A DNA stretch of 45,961 bases. It comes from CAYFFO01 sp964342485 (GTDB lineage: Bacteria; Chloroflexota; Dehalococcoidia; Lucifugimonadales; CAJWER01). Both the position numbers and the translations under genes were made by a program. Shown in pieces: positions 1 to 8,978 of the stretch. Below the pieces are notes generated by a model. It was given only the letters and a program-made list of their open reading frames with translations, made no database searches and had not been told where the DNA came from. The DNA is taken from assembly GCA_964342485.1 (NCBI GenBank), contig CAYFFO010000017.1:1-45961 (forward strand), read 5' to 3'. Each line of letters starts with the position of its first letter. Positions within the stretch are counted from its first letter, which is position 1.

Positions 1-58
<58 letters not shown>

Positions 59-281
59 ATGTTTTTCGTTTTCACAATTTTCAAGTTGAGAATTCTGATT
101 CAGAACTGCAATTTGAGTACTTTCTTTACAGTTTTATTGTAGGCATCGCTAGATATTATGGTCAAGGCAATAGATGCACCTATGTATCGTATTATACGAA
201 ATTGATTTTCTAAATAAAAAATAGACAAGATATTCTTTGACTCTGATGCGGTGTTTTTGTTAGCCTAAAAAGGGTTCGCAC

Positions 282-1244
282 ATGGTAGTAATTACAACTA
301 CCTATTTAGTGTGCGAATCAAATTTGATAGTTAATCGGGAATCTCCACTGTTCAGAATTATTTCCATAGTCACTCTTCTATTAGCTGTAATTCAGATAGC
401 CTTAGGAGGCATCGTAAGAGTTACGGATTCTGGTCTTGGTTGTCCTGATTGGCCTCTTTGTTATGGCCAAATAATTCCTCCTTTTGAATTGACCACTCTG
501 ATTGAGTACTCGCATAGGCTGTCAGCAAGTTTATTGATGATGTTTATGACTTGGGCTACTGTTTTATCGTTCAAGGAATATGGTAGAAGACACAGTGTTA
601 CGCTATTTATGATATTAGCTCTGTTACTAGTTTTAGCGGCAGCAACTTTAGGGGGTATAACGGTCTTAACTGAACTTCTTTGGTGGGCTGTATTAATCCA
701 TCTAGCAATAGCGGAAACTGTTGTGGCCTGTTTAGGTCTAGCCATAATGATTTCATTACGACAAAAAGAAGTTGATAAACTCGTTATTAAGAAACCAGGA
801 TGGTTCTATATAGTCCTTCCTATAACTACCGCAACAGTCTTTGTTTTGATTCTGTCAGGTTCATATATGGTCGGTTTAGGCTACGGTTCTTCTTGCGGAG
901 ATTGGCCGCTTTGTAACGGGGATTTATTTCCAACAACTAGGGCATTTTTCATCCATATGGCGCATCGTTATTTAGTGGTAATAGCAGCTATATTTATAGG
1001 GTTGGTCTGTATGAAATTGCTTAGTCGAAAAGAGCCAATAATGGTTAGGGGGTTAGCATTTGGCTTGGTTACAGTTTTTGCAGTACAGGTTGTAATAGGA
1101 GCTGTTACTGTTTGGACTGGTTTTGAACCGCTGTTAAAATCTATTCATCTTCCTGTTGCAACTATCGTATGGTTGTTACTTGTATTACTGATTCCTAATT
1201 TTAGCTATAGTGGGAATAGTTTATTAGATAAGCTGAAGCAATGA
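282..1244 (+). CDS. ctaA: Heme A synthase (CtaA/COX15 family)
   Basis: This membrane enzyme oxidises the C8 methyl of heme O to the formyl of heme A for the downstream oxidase. About eight hydrophobic helices are visible in 320 residues, in the two-fold repeat typical of CtaA. The first half carries GGIVRVTDSGLGCPDWPLC (the CX6C-like pair, C54 and C60) and the heme-ligand motif EYSHRL (H78). The second half repeats this as GSSCGDWPLCNGD and HMAHRY. It is the first gene of the oxidase locus and is followed 21 bases later by ctaB. The ATG at 282 is used; a later start is possible because the first 20 residues are poorly conserved. Confidence 0.93.
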   Translation: MVVITTTYLVCESNLIVNRESPLFRIISIVTLLLAVIQIALGGIVRVTDSGLGCPDWPLCYGQIIPPFELTTLIEYSHRLSASLLMMFMTWATVLSFKEYGRRHSVTLFMILALLLVLAAATLGGITVLTELLWWAVLIHLAIAETVVACLGLAIMISLRQKEVDKLVIKKPGWFYIVLPITTATVFVLILSGSYMVGLGYGSSCGDWPLCNGDLFPTTRAFFIHMAHRYLVVIAAIFIGLVCMKLLSRKEPIMVRGLAFGLVTVFAVQVVIGAVTVWTGFEPLLKSIHLPVATIVWLLLVLLIPNFSYSGNSLLDKLKQ

Positions 1245-1265
1245 AAATATGAGAAAATACATAAA

Positions 1266-2153
1266 ATGACATTGAATTCCACTCAAAATATAGTGATTAT
1301 TCGTGATTATATTGCTTTAACTAAACCACGTATAATTTCACTTTTGCTCCTTACGGCGTTATGTGGAATGTTTCTGGCGGCCAGATCAGTTCCAGATCCT
1401 ATTTTGATATTTGTGGTTTTAACTGGCGGGGCGTTAGCAGCAGGAGGTGCTCATTCACTTAACCACTATTTTGAAAGAGATCTTGATTTATTAATGAAAC
1501 GAACAAGTGGTAGGCCAGTTGCTAGTGGTCGTGTTTCTCCGAAAGAGGCATTTGTTTTTGGTGTTGTCTTAAACATCATTGCGTTTATATTATTGGGTCT
1601 ACTAGCGAATTTTTTAAGTGCTGTTCTGACTTTAAGCGGGACACTATTTTATATATTGGTGTATACAATAGCTCTTAAGAGAAGGACATCACAGAATATA
1701 GTAATTGGTGGTGCAGCTGGAGCGGTTCCTCCAATGGTTGGATGGACAGCCGTTACAGGTACTTTGGATTTACCTGCTATATATATGTTTACGATTATAT
1801 TTTTTTGGACTCCACCACATTTTTGGGCACTTGCATTGATGATCAAGGATGATTACGCAAGTGCAGGTATTCCAATGCTACCAGTTGTTACTAGTGTTCA
1901 CGATACTAAACGTTCGATCCTGCTTTATACCTTAATGCTGGTGAGTATAACGACAATGTTTTTTACAACCAACTCGGTAGGATGGATTTATCTTGTTGGT
2001 TCGCTAGTGCTTGGAACTCTGTTCATTTTCTATGCTTGGAGATTATTGCGACGTCCTATGATTGAAGGAGCACGTAGTACATATCTTTATTCACTGCTTT
2101 ATCTTGCGCTTCTTTTCGCACTAATAGCGTCTGATGGCTTGCTTTTAGCTTAA
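1266..2153 (+). CDS. ctaB: Protoheme IX farnesyltransferase (heme O synthase)
   Basis: This UbiA-superfamily membrane prenyltransferase attaches farnesyl to protoheme to make heme O, the substrate of CtaA. The 295-residue length is normal. The first Asp-rich motif is NHYFERDLDLLMKRTSGRP at about residues 69-87, and the second prenyl-diphosphate region is DYASAGIPMLPVV at about 196-208. Between them lies the family signature FFWTPPHFWALAL. Seven to nine transmembrane helices are evident. It sits 21 bases after ctaA and about 110 bases before ctaC, as in many caa3 oxidase loci. Confidence 0.95.
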   Translation: MTLNSTQNIVIIRDYIALTKPRIISLLLLTALCGMFLAARSVPDPILIFVVLTGGALAAGGAHSLNHYFERDLDLLMKRTSGRPVASGRVSPKEAFVFGVVLNIIAFILLGLLANFLSAVLTLSGTLFYILVYTIALKRRTSQNIVIGGAAGAVPPMVGWTAVTGTLDLPAIYMFTIIFFWTPPHFWALALMIKDDYASAGIPMLPVVTSVHDTKRSILLYTLMLVSITTMFFTTNSVGWIYLVGSLVLGTLFIFYAWRLLRRPMIEGARSTYLYSLLYLALLFALIASDGLLLA

Positions 2154-2182
2154 AAAATTCAAGTTAATGATTAAAATCAAGC

Positions 2183-2212
2183 TTGACTATGATTCTAGTT
2201 GTTTGATAGATT
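2183..2212 (+). promoter_or_regulatory. Possible sigma70-type promoter before ctaC
   Basis: A -35 like TTGACT (2183-2188) is followed after 18 bases by TAGATT (2207-2212), 50 bases upstream of ctaC in the ctaB-ctaC spacer. The -10 matches consensus at only four of six bases, so this is a weak call from sequence alone. Confidence 0.3.
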
Positions 2213-2261
2213 CATAAACTGGTCCATGCAATTATTTTAAGGTGCAGGTGATGGTCAACCG

Positions 2262-3326
2262 ATGTCTTTATTAAAAAGTCGCTCCACTTATGTCAAAGTG
2301 GTGCTTTTTGCTGTCCTTCTATTTACATTGGTATCCTGCTCTTCAGAGAATCCACAATCTATATTTGAGGCACATGGTCCTGTAGCAGAATCTCAATTAA
2401 ATGTATTGTGGTGGATCACTTGGGGAGCAATCTTGGTCTTTATTGTTGTAGGGGCTCCGCTGATGTATATAACCCTGCGTTTTCGTAGAAAGCCTGGACA
2501 GGGTGATCCTGTACAAACACATGGGAATACTCCTCTTGAGATAGCTTGGACTATAATCCCTATTTTACTTTTAGCCGTACTAGCTGTCCCAAATACGATT
2601 GCTATTTTTGACAACTTGAACACACCTGATAAGGATGCGATGACGGTAGATGTTATAGGACATCAATGGTGGTTTGAGTTCAAGTACAAAGACCCAAATG
2701 GTAATGGATCTGTAATCACGGCAAATGAACTTCATATTCCAGTGGGCGAGGTTGTGAACATCAACCTGGATTCCAAGGATGTTATTCACAGTTTTTGGAT
2801 ACCAAAGCTTGCGGGCAAGGTAGATATTGTACCCGGTAATAAAAACAAAATGTGGATACAGGCTGATAAAGCAGGTGAATATAGAGGCCAATGTGCTGAA
2901 TTTTGTGGGGAAGCACATGCACTGATGAGATTTAGAGTTGTCGCTGAATCACGGACTCAATTTGATGAATGGTTAGCAACGGAAGGCTCATCTGCAAAAG
3001 AACCAATTGAACCTTTAGCGATACAGGGAAAAGTTTTGTTTGAAGGCAACAAGGCTCAGTGTTGGTCCTGTCATACAATCACGGGGTCGGCAAAATCTCG
3101 TGGACAAGTTGGTCCAAACCTGACTCATTTTGCTAGTAGAGGACATCTTGCTGCTGGGGTTATCGAAAATAACCAGGCAAATTTGAAAAAATGGATCGAA
3201 GATCCTGAATCTGTTAAACCAGGAACAATAATGTTTCGTGACGCTAAAGTATACAGTGATCCTGCCCGCAAACTGTCGGACTCGGATTTGTCAGCTATAG
3301 TGGCGTACTTACAGACCCTAAAATGA
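2262..3326 (+). CDS. ctaC: Cytochrome c oxidase subunit II with fused cytochrome c (caa3 type)
   Basis: Subunit II takes electrons from cytochrome c to the CuA centre outside the membrane. Residues 1-26 form a lipoprotein signal (lipobox LVSC, C26). Two transmembrane helices follow, at about 48-72 and 92-112. The cupredoxin domain carries the CuA ligands in CAEFCGEAHALM (about 210-221). A C-terminal cytochrome c domain holds CWSCH near residue 267, with a distal methionine likely in PGTIMF, so electrons can enter through a covalently attached cytochrome. The 354-residue length fits this II + c fusion. It starts an array of oxidase subunits with short spacers. Confidence 0.96.
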   Translation: MSLLKSRSTYVKVVLFAVLLFTLVSCSSENPQSIFEAHGPVAESQLNVLWWITWGAILVFIVVGAPLMYITLRFRRKPGQGDPVQTHGNTPLEIAWTIIPILLLAVLAVPNTIAIFDNLNTPDKDAMTVDVIGHQWWFEFKYKDPNGNGSVITANELHIPVGEVVNINLDSKDVIHSFWIPKLAGKVDIVPGNKNKMWIQADKAGEYRGQCAEFCGEAHALMRFRVVAESRTQFDEWLATEGSSAKEPIEPLAIQGKVLFEGNKAQCWSCHTITGSAKSRGQVGPNLTHFASRGHLAAGVIENNQANLKKWIEDPESVKPGTIMFRDAKVYSDPARKLSDSDLSAIVAYLQTLK

Positions 3327-3405
3327 GTAAATACAGAGATTATTACAATATGAAATCGATTCTATATTTAATTCACAGGCTTGAATACGTAGAAGGTTGG
3401 ACAAT

Positions 3406-5253
3406 ATGACGACATTGACAATACCAGTACCACAAAGACCAGTACATCCAACCGGGATTTGGAGCTGGATCACAACTATAGATCATAAAAGGATCGGTAT
3501 TCTCTATGGAATAACTGCTCTCATTATGTTCGTTTCGGGTGGTTTGGAAGCACTATATATAAGAGCACAACTAGCGTTACCAGAACAGGATTTAGTAAGT
3601 CCTGAAGTTTATAATCAGCTTTTCACGATGCATGCGACTACGATGATATTCCTTGCAATAATGCCGTTAGGTGCGGCATTCTTCAACTATCTAATACCAT
3701 TACAAATAGGTGCCAGAGATGTTGCATTCCCAAGATTAAATGCATTTAGTTATTGGACATTTTTATCCGGTGCACTGGTACTTAAGCTTAGCTGGTTTTT
3801 GGGTGGGGCTCCTAATGCAGGGTGGTTTGGATATGCTCCCATTACCGGACAGGCATATAATCCAGGACACGGTATAGATTTTTGGGTTATGAGCCTACAG
3901 GTATTGGGCATAGCATCTCTTGCAGCGGCTCTAAACTTCATTGTTACCATAGTAAATATGAGGGCTCCAGGGATGAGTTTAATGAGGATGCCTCTTTTCA
4001 CATGGATGACTTTGATAACTTCGATATTACTTGTTTTGGCATTCCCTGTAATAACCGTGGCCTTGATAGAGTTAATGATGGACAGGATGTTTGGAATGAA
4101 TTTCTTCGTGCCTACCGCTGGAGCTAATCCACTATTATGGCAACATTTGTTTTGGGTTTTTGGACACCCGGAAGTTTATATTTTGATATTGCCGGCTATG
4201 GGAATTATATCTGAGGTGGTACCTACATTCTCTAAAAAACCGCTTTTTGGATATCCTGTAGTTGTTTTGTCCGGTATAGTGATCGGGTTTATGGGCTGGA
4301 TGGTTTGGAGCCATCATATGTTCACTGTAGGATTAGGTCCAGTCGCAAATGCCGTTTTTGCTATAACTACAATGCTGATAGGTGTTCCAACTGGAGTCAA
4401 GATATTTAGTTGGATGGGAACAATGTGGGGAGGATCAATAGATTTCAAATCTCCTATGCTTTTCGCCCTAGGATTTATTTGGCTCTTTATAATAGGTGGA
4501 TTGAGTGGTGTAATGCACTCGTTTGCAGCTTCCGATGCTCAACAACAAGACACTTACTTTATAGTGGCTCATATTCATTATGTTTTGTTTGGTGGCAGCA
4601 TAATGGCCTTGCTCTGCGGGGCATATTACTGGTTTCCTAAGATGAGTGGTAGATTCATGAATGAAGGTTTGGGTAAGTTAAATTTTTGGTTAGTATTTAT
4701 TTCGATGAATATAACATTTTTCCCAATGCACTTCACAGGACTAGATGGAATGCCGAGAAGGATTTACACCTATGATTCTGAGATGGGGTGGGACTTTTGG
4801 AATCTCATTTCTTCTATAGGTTCTTTTGCGTTGGGATTTTCTGTTCTAGTTTTTATTATAAATTTGATAGTTAGCTCTAAGAAAGGTGAAATAGCGTCTG
4901 GAGATCCTTGGGATGCCAGGACGTTAGAGTGGTCAATATCTTCTCCTCCACCAGAGTATAATTTTGCTAAAATACCTGTTGTTCATAGTATAGATCCATT
5001 TTGGGTCGAAAAAAGAGAAGGAACGAAGACAGTATCTGGTGGATCCGGTGAAGATGACGAACATGACATACACCTTCCACAGCCTTCCTACTGGCCATTT
5101 GTGGCTTCGATAGGATTATTTATTGGAGCATATGGACTTATATATTCTGAGGCCATTGCAGGCATTGTTGTAGCTACGATCGGTGGTTTTATTACCATGG
5201 TAGCTATTTATGCCTGGTCATTTGAGCCTGTCAACGATCCTGAAGAGGTGTAA
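3406..5253 (+). CDS. ctaD: Cytochrome c oxidase subunit I
   Basis: This is the catalytic subunit, with heme a and the heme a3/CuB oxygen-reduction site and proton channels. The CuB motif GHPEVYILILPAMG includes the D-channel glutamate and cross-linked tyrosine of A1-type oxidases. HHMFTVG supplies the two other CuB histidines, and AHIHYVLFG the heme a3 and heme a ligands. An earlier heme a ligand lies in FTMHATTMIF. The last 60 residues add two hydrophobic helices after a charged linker, as seen in some Gram-positive and Chloroflexota subunits I. I prefer ATG 3406 to an in-frame TTG at 3397, because AGAAGG at 3391-3396 is spaced correctly for the ATG. Confidence 0.96.
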   Translation: MTTLTIPVPQRPVHPTGIWSWITTIDHKRIGILYGITALIMFVSGGLEALYIRAQLALPEQDLVSPEVYNQLFTMHATTMIFLAIMPLGAAFFNYLIPLQIGARDVAFPRLNAFSYWTFLSGALVLKLSWFLGGAPNAGWFGYAPITGQAYNPGHGIDFWVMSLQVLGIASLAAALNFIVTIVNMRAPGMSLMRMPLFTWMTLITSILLVLAFPVITVALIELMMDRMFGMNFFVPTAGANPLLWQHLFWVFGHPEVYILILPAMGIISEVVPTFSKKPLFGYPVVVLSGIVIGFMGWMVWSHHMFTVGLGPVANAVFAITTMLIGVPTGVKIFSWMGTMWGGSIDFKSPMLFALGFIWLFIIGGLSGVMHSFAASDAQQQDTYFIVAHIHYVLFGGSIMALLCGAYYWFPKMSGRFMNEGLGKLNFWLVFISMNITFFPMHFTGLDGMPRRIYTYDSEMGWDFWNLISSIGSFALGFSVLVFIINLIVSSKKGEIASGDPWDARTLEWSISSPPPEYNFAKIPVVHSIDPFWVEKREGTKTVSGGSGEDDEHDIHLPQPSYWPFVASIGLFIGAYGLIYSEAIAGIVVATIGGFITMVAIYAWSFEPVNDPEEV

Positions 5254-5258
5254 TTAGC

Positions 5259-5978
5259 TTGGCACATTCTATGGATTCACATGATGAACACGAGAATACT
5301 AGTACGGGATTAAATCACCGAAAGCTTTTGATGTGGGCTTTCCTTGGTTCAGACTGTATGTTTTTTGGATCTCTGATCGCAACTTACGTTATATATCAGG
5401 GTAAAAGTAAGGTGGGTCCTTTCCCTGAAGATGTTTTTAGCATACCGGTAACTTCTGTTAGTACATTTGTTTTGCTGATGAGTAGTATGAGCATGGTTTT
5501 GGCTTATGCTGCACTTAGGAGCGGTAATTTAAAGACTTTTAGAGTTTGGATCTTTTCTACTGCCATTTTGGGGATGACTTTTATAGGTTTCCAAGTTTTT
5601 GAATTCCGAGATTTCGTCAATTATGATGTCCATATTGATTGTGCACATATTTCAGATGATAAATTGACTGAATTTGAACGTACATTTGTCGATCGTTGTA
5701 CAGACGGAGTTGAAGAATATAAAGGGCAACATGGATTAACTCCAAAGACAAACCTTTTTGGAACAACATTCTTTACATTAACTGGGTTTCATGGAGCTCA
5801 TGTTACCTTAGGAGTTATATGGCTATTAACCTTGGCTTTTCATTCTTTCCGTGGTGGTGTTAGGCCAGAGACAAATCTAGATGTTGATTTAGCAGCATTA
5901 TATTGGCACTTTGTAGATATTGTATGGATAGTTATATTTACCGTAGTGTATTTGTTCGGAGTTTTCCCAGGGATTTAA
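5259..5978 (+). CDS. ctaE: Cytochrome c oxidase subunit III
   Basis: A non-catalytic core subunit that stabilises subunit I. In 239 residues it shows five to seven helices, the signature GFHGAHVTLGVIWLL and the terminal helix YWHFVDIVWIVIFTVVYL. A soluble insertion with two cysteines (about residues 125-160, between FRDFVNYD and TNLFGTTFF) is longer than in the shortest homologues. The start is a TTG at 5259 placed eight bases after AGAGGTG, which also overlaps the end of ctaD; an ATG at 5271 is the alternative. Only five bases separate it from ctaD and three from the next gene. Confidence 0.94.
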   Translation: MAHSMDSHDEHENTSTGLNHRKLLMWAFLGSDCMFFGSLIATYVIYQGKSKVGPFPEDVFSIPVTSVSTFVLLMSSMSMVLAYAALRSGNLKTFRVWIFSTAILGMTFIGFQVFEFRDFVNYDVHIDCAHISDDKLTEFERTFVDRCTDGVEEYKGQHGLTPKTNLFGTTFFTLTGFHGAHVTLGVIWLLTLAFHSFRGGVRPETNLDVDLAALYWHFVDIVWIVIFTVVYLFGVFPGI

Positions 5979-5981
5979 CTA

Positions 5982-6302
5982 ATGACTCAAGAAACCAGTA
6001 AAGAAAAAAATACAACTGAAGAACATGTCGGACATCCTAGTCCGATGACCTATTTTAAGGTTGCTATGATTCTTTCAGTTATAACTGCCATTGAAGTAGG
6101 AATCTTTTATGTTGAAGACCTTGGTAAGGGTATAATACCTATTTTGGTGATATTATCAGGTGCAAAATTCGCACTTGTTGCAATGTTTTATATGCATTTA
6201 AGATATGATTCTAAACTGTTCTCAACGTTTTTTTATACCGGATTAGTTTTAGCTTTTACTGTTAGTTTTGCTTTGTTGGGGCTTTTCAGGTATTTTGGCT
6301 AA
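5982..6302 (+). CDS. ctaF: Cytochrome c oxidase subunit IV (prokaryotic, small)
   Basis: A 106-residue protein with a charged N-terminal tail of about 25 residues and three hydrophobic helices. It contains KFALVAMFYMHLRYDSK, the typical signature of the bacterial subunit IV family (COX4_pro). It follows subunit III by three bases, the standard position in caa3 operons, so it is probably co-translated. It is likely an accessory subunit with no redox centre; none is visible. Confidence 0.9.
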   Translation: MTQETSKEKNTTEEHVGHPSPMTYFKVAMILSVITAIEVGIFYVEDLGKGIIPILVILSGAKFALVAMFYMHLRYDSKLFSTFFYTGLVLAFTVSFALLGLFRYFG

Positions 6303-6322
6303 AGCTTAATTCAAAGTTTGTA

Positions 6323-7126
6323 ATGTGGAATTACTGGCATATACACCCGGAAGTATTAATAGGATTAACCTTATTACAAATAGGATATCTACTTTGTATT
6401 GGTCCTCTGAGAAAAAGATTTAGTTTTGCTCACGATGTTGATCCAACAAACATTTTTCTGTTTACTCTTGGGATAATTGTTCTTTTCATATCTTTGTTGT
6501 CTCCTCTTCATGTTTTAGGAGATAAATATTTATTTAGCGCTCATATGGTGCAACATGTTTTAATTACACTTGTCGCTCCACCTTTGCTGATTATGGGGAT
6601 ACCGGGATGGATGATAAAGGTATTAATCAACAGACAATGGATGTATGCATTTGCTAAAGTTCTATTACATCCAATAGTAGCCATAGTTATATTCAATCTT
6701 GCTTTTTCGATCTGGCATTTGCCTGTTTTGTATAATATTTCTGTTACCAATAGGCACTTTCATATTTTTGAACACATCTTATTTATTTCAACTGCATTGA
6801 TTATGTGGTGGCCATTGTTGAGTAAAATGAAGGAATTGCCGAGATTGTCTTATCCTCTACAGATGGTTTATCTTTTTGTAATGTCCCTATCTCAAATCGT
6901 TGTTTTTGGGACTATTACTTTTTCTCCGGAGCCGTTATATGAATGGTATGTAAATGCTCCTCAGATTTGGTCCCATTCCCCGCTTAGGGACCAACAAATT
7001 GGTGCAGTGATAATGAAGGTGGGTGGCGGTATGTTATTTATCACACTCATGATTGTAGCCTTCTTTAGATGGTATAATTCGGAGAATAACAGGCATGATT
7101 CAGAGCACAAAGTTTTAATGAGGTGA
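6323..7126 (+). CDS. ctaG: Cytochrome c oxidase assembly factor, CtaG (caa3) family
   Basis: A 267-residue polytopic membrane protein with about seven helices. Family features are the N-terminal WHIHPEVLIG, SAHMVQHVLITLVAPPLLIMG and FNLAFSIWHLPVLY, with histidines that may bind copper. It belongs to the Caa3_CtaG family needed for CuB-site assembly in Bacillus, which is unrelated to the CtaG/Cox11 of proteobacteria. It lies 20 bases after subunit IV inside the oxidase gene string. Confidence 0.9.
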   Translation: MWNYWHIHPEVLIGLTLLQIGYLLCIGPLRKRFSFAHDVDPTNIFLFTLGIIVLFISLLSPLHVLGDKYLFSAHMVQHVLITLVAPPLLIMGIPGWMIKVLINRQWMYAFAKVLLHPIVAIVIFNLAFSIWHLPVLYNISVTNRHFHIFEHILFISTALIMWWPLLSKMKELPRLSYPLQMVYLFVMSLSQIVVFGTITFSPEPLYEWYVNAPQIWSHSPLRDQQIGAVIMKVGGGMLFITLMIVAFFRWYNSENNRHDSEHKVLMR

Positions 7127-7133
7127 ACCAGAA

Positions 7134-7337
7134 ATGAAGTCATTAGATTTGGCAGTTATATTATTTCCGTTGCTTTCAATTTTTACAGTTATTTTAGTTG
7201 CTGGTGCCCTAGGTATTGTATTTACCGTTATACATGAGACAACACATAATGAACTTGGAGTTATCATATTGGGTAGCGCCATAGTAGTTCTTGTACCTGC
7301 TGCTGCGGCATTAATACAACGTTCGATTGAAAAATAA
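7134..7337 (+). CDS. Small two-helix membrane protein of the oxidase operon
   Basis: A 67-residue ORF whose two hydrophobic stretches (about 6-31 and 41-60) are separated by HETTHNEL and end in QRSIEK. AGGTGA at 7121-7126, overlapping the ctaG stop, is a well-placed ribosome binding site for ATG 7134. I do not recognise the family. The position between ctaG and SCO and the good ribosome site argue that it is real and co-transcribed. It could be a small structural or assembly subunit, but no metal-binding motif beyond the two histidines of the loop is visible. Confidence 0.7.
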   Translation: MKSLDLAVILFPLLSIFTVILVAGALGIVFTVIHETTHNELGVIILGSAIVVLVPAAAALIQRSIEK

Positions 7338-7377
7338 AAATTGCATAATAATTTGGGTGTGTTCTTTACTTCCGTAA

Positions 7378-8058
7378 ATGATTGTTAGTAGTAGGGTTGT
7401 ATTTAAAATAACTATTGGCATATCCATTTTAGCTGTATTTTGTGTACTATTAGCTTGTACTAAGTCGCCAAATTTTGTTGGTACGGTAATGAATCCAGTA
7501 CGGCCTGCTCCTGATTTTGATCTGTTAGACCAAAGTGGTAACCCCGTTTCTTTAAGTAACATAAAAAGTGACATTATAGTCTTAACCTTTCTTTATAGTT
7601 ACTGCCCTGATGTTTGTCCATCGCTTACAAGCAAGCTTAAATATGTTGAACGACAATTAGATAATAATTCAGATAAACTTAGATTCTTAATTGTTAGTCT
7701 TGATCCAGAAAGAGACACTCCCAAACGCGCGCAAGAATACCTTGATCAGTGGAAACTTTCTAACCGATGGTCATTCTTACTTGGTTCTGAAGATGTGCTT
7801 TCTAAGGTATGGACTAGTTACTATGTGGATCCAACGAGAATTGATTGGGCCAGTAAGGAAATTACTAGAGGTGCTCCTGGGCTCTCAGATTCAGGGGTGG
7901 AATCTCTATATAATGATATAGCAGAAAGATATGAGATATCTCATGTAGCACCCATTTATCTAATTGATAGTAATAAGCAAATGCGTGTTTTTTTCACTAG
8001 TACTGTGGATAAGCAGTCATTAGTTCATGACATCCTGCAATTACTAGATTCTTCATAA
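7378..8058 (+). CDS. sco1: SCO1/SenC-family copper chaperone lipoprotein
   Basis: A thioredoxin-fold protein that delivers copper to the CuA site of subunit II. The N-terminus is a lipoprotein signal ending in LLAC (C27), so the domain faces the outside. The copper/redox motif is YCPDVCPS (C76 and C80), followed by LDPERDTP and a conserved histidine in ISHVAPIYLID near residue 189. These three ligands are what SCO proteins use for Cu(I)/Cu(II). The 226-residue length is normal. It closes the oxidase locus and converges on the hydrolase gene 12 bases away. No clear Shine-Dalgarno precedes ATG 7378. Confidence 0.93.
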   Translation: MIVSSRVVFKITIGISILAVFCVLLACTKSPNFVGTVMNPVRPAPDFDLLDQSGNPVSLSNIKSDIIVLTFLYSYCPDVCPSLTSKLKYVERQLDNNSDKLRFLIVSLDPERDTPKRAQEYLDQWKLSNRWSFLLGSEDVLSKVWTSYYVDPTRIDWASKEITRGAPGLSDSGVESLYNDIAERYEISHVAPIYLIDSNKQMRVFFTSTVDKQSLVHDILQLLDSS

Positions 8059-8070
8059 ACCAAAGTAGAG

Positions 8071-8967
8071 CTAGCAATCTAACTGTTTAAAGAACTCTAT
8101 TAAAGTTGAAGCCACTTTTTGTGGAGCTTCCTCAGGCAAAAAATGACCACAGTCTATGACTTCCCCTTGAACTTCTTCAGCTTTTTCTTTCCAAACTTCA
8201 ATCATATTGAGTTTGTTACCTGTTTGCCAGCCCGGGCGTTTTTTCATATTACCTGCCCAGAGTACCAGTACTGGACATTGTAATTTACGATCGGAATCTA
8301 CTTGATCATGCTTTATATCAGTTTCAACTGATCTGTAATCCAGACAAGTACTTCTAATAGTATCCTGATTGTTGAAACAACGGAGATATTCTTTGTAAGC
8401 TTCTGGGGTTATCGCATTTTCTACAGCAGTCCATGTTTCAAAAAGGAAATCTAAGTAGGTTTTCGCACTGTTACCAATTAAAGTTTCAGGTAAAGGGTAA
8501 GGTTGCCGCATAAGGTGCCAATGGAACCATGCAAATGAAAGATCGGAGTTCATATTTTTGAATGCAGTTTCAGAAGGCACAACGTCCAGTGAAGTGAAAG
8601 AACGGACTTTGGAGGCATTATCTAAAGTCAATCTATGGCCAACTCTTGCTCCCCTGTCATGTCCAACAACGTGGTAAGATTCGAATCCCAGTTTTTCCAT
8701 TATTTCAACCTGGTCTTTAGCCATACTACGTTTGGAATAGAGTTCAAGATTATCAATTTCAAATGGTTTGTCACTATCTCCGTAGCCACGTAAATCTGGA
8801 ACCACAACGCTAAATTGTTCCGCGAGTATAGGTGCCACTTTGTGCCACATAACGTGAGTTTGCGGATATCCGTGTAATAAAAGAACTGGTTCTCCTGTGC
8901 CCTTTTGGACTAGGTTGATTTCTGTTTCAGAGGTTTTTATACGCAGTTTTTCAAATTGATCAAACAT
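8071..8967 (-). CDS. Alpha/beta hydrolase, probable haloacetate (fluoroacetate) dehalogenase
   Basis: A 298-residue alpha/beta hydrolase with the oxyanion motif HGYPQTHVMW and nucleophile elbow GHDRGARVGHR. The predicted nucleophile is D104 with R105 and R108 beside it, the second acid is D128 (SLDVVP), and the base is H275 (CGHFLPEE). The cap region has H149-W150 (FAWFHWH) and Y211 (LDYR). From memory these match the nucleophile, carboxylate-binding arginines and halide-binding His/Trp/Tyr of characterised fluoroacetate dehalogenases almost number for number. An epoxide hydrolase would normally need two cap tyrosines and lacks the R105/R108 pair. It is the last gene of a leuB-purN unit, 11 bases after purN. 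Confidence 0.8.
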   Translation of the reverse strand: MFDQFEKLRIKTSETEINLVQKGTGEPVLLLHGYPQTHVMWHKVAPILAEQFSVVVPDLRGYGDSDKPFEIDNLELYSKRSMAKDQVEIMEKLGFESYHVVGHDRGARVGHRLTLDNASKVRSFTSLDVVPSETAFKNMNSDLSFAWFHWHLMRQPYPLPETLIGNSAKTYLDFLFETWTAVENAITPEAYKEYLRCFNNQDTIRSTCLDYRSVETDIKHDQVDSDRKLQCPVLVLWAGNMKKRPGWQTGNKLNMIEVWKEKAEEVQGEVIDCGHFLPEEAPQKVASTLIEFFKQLDC

Positions 8968-8978
8968 GGTGGCCCTTT

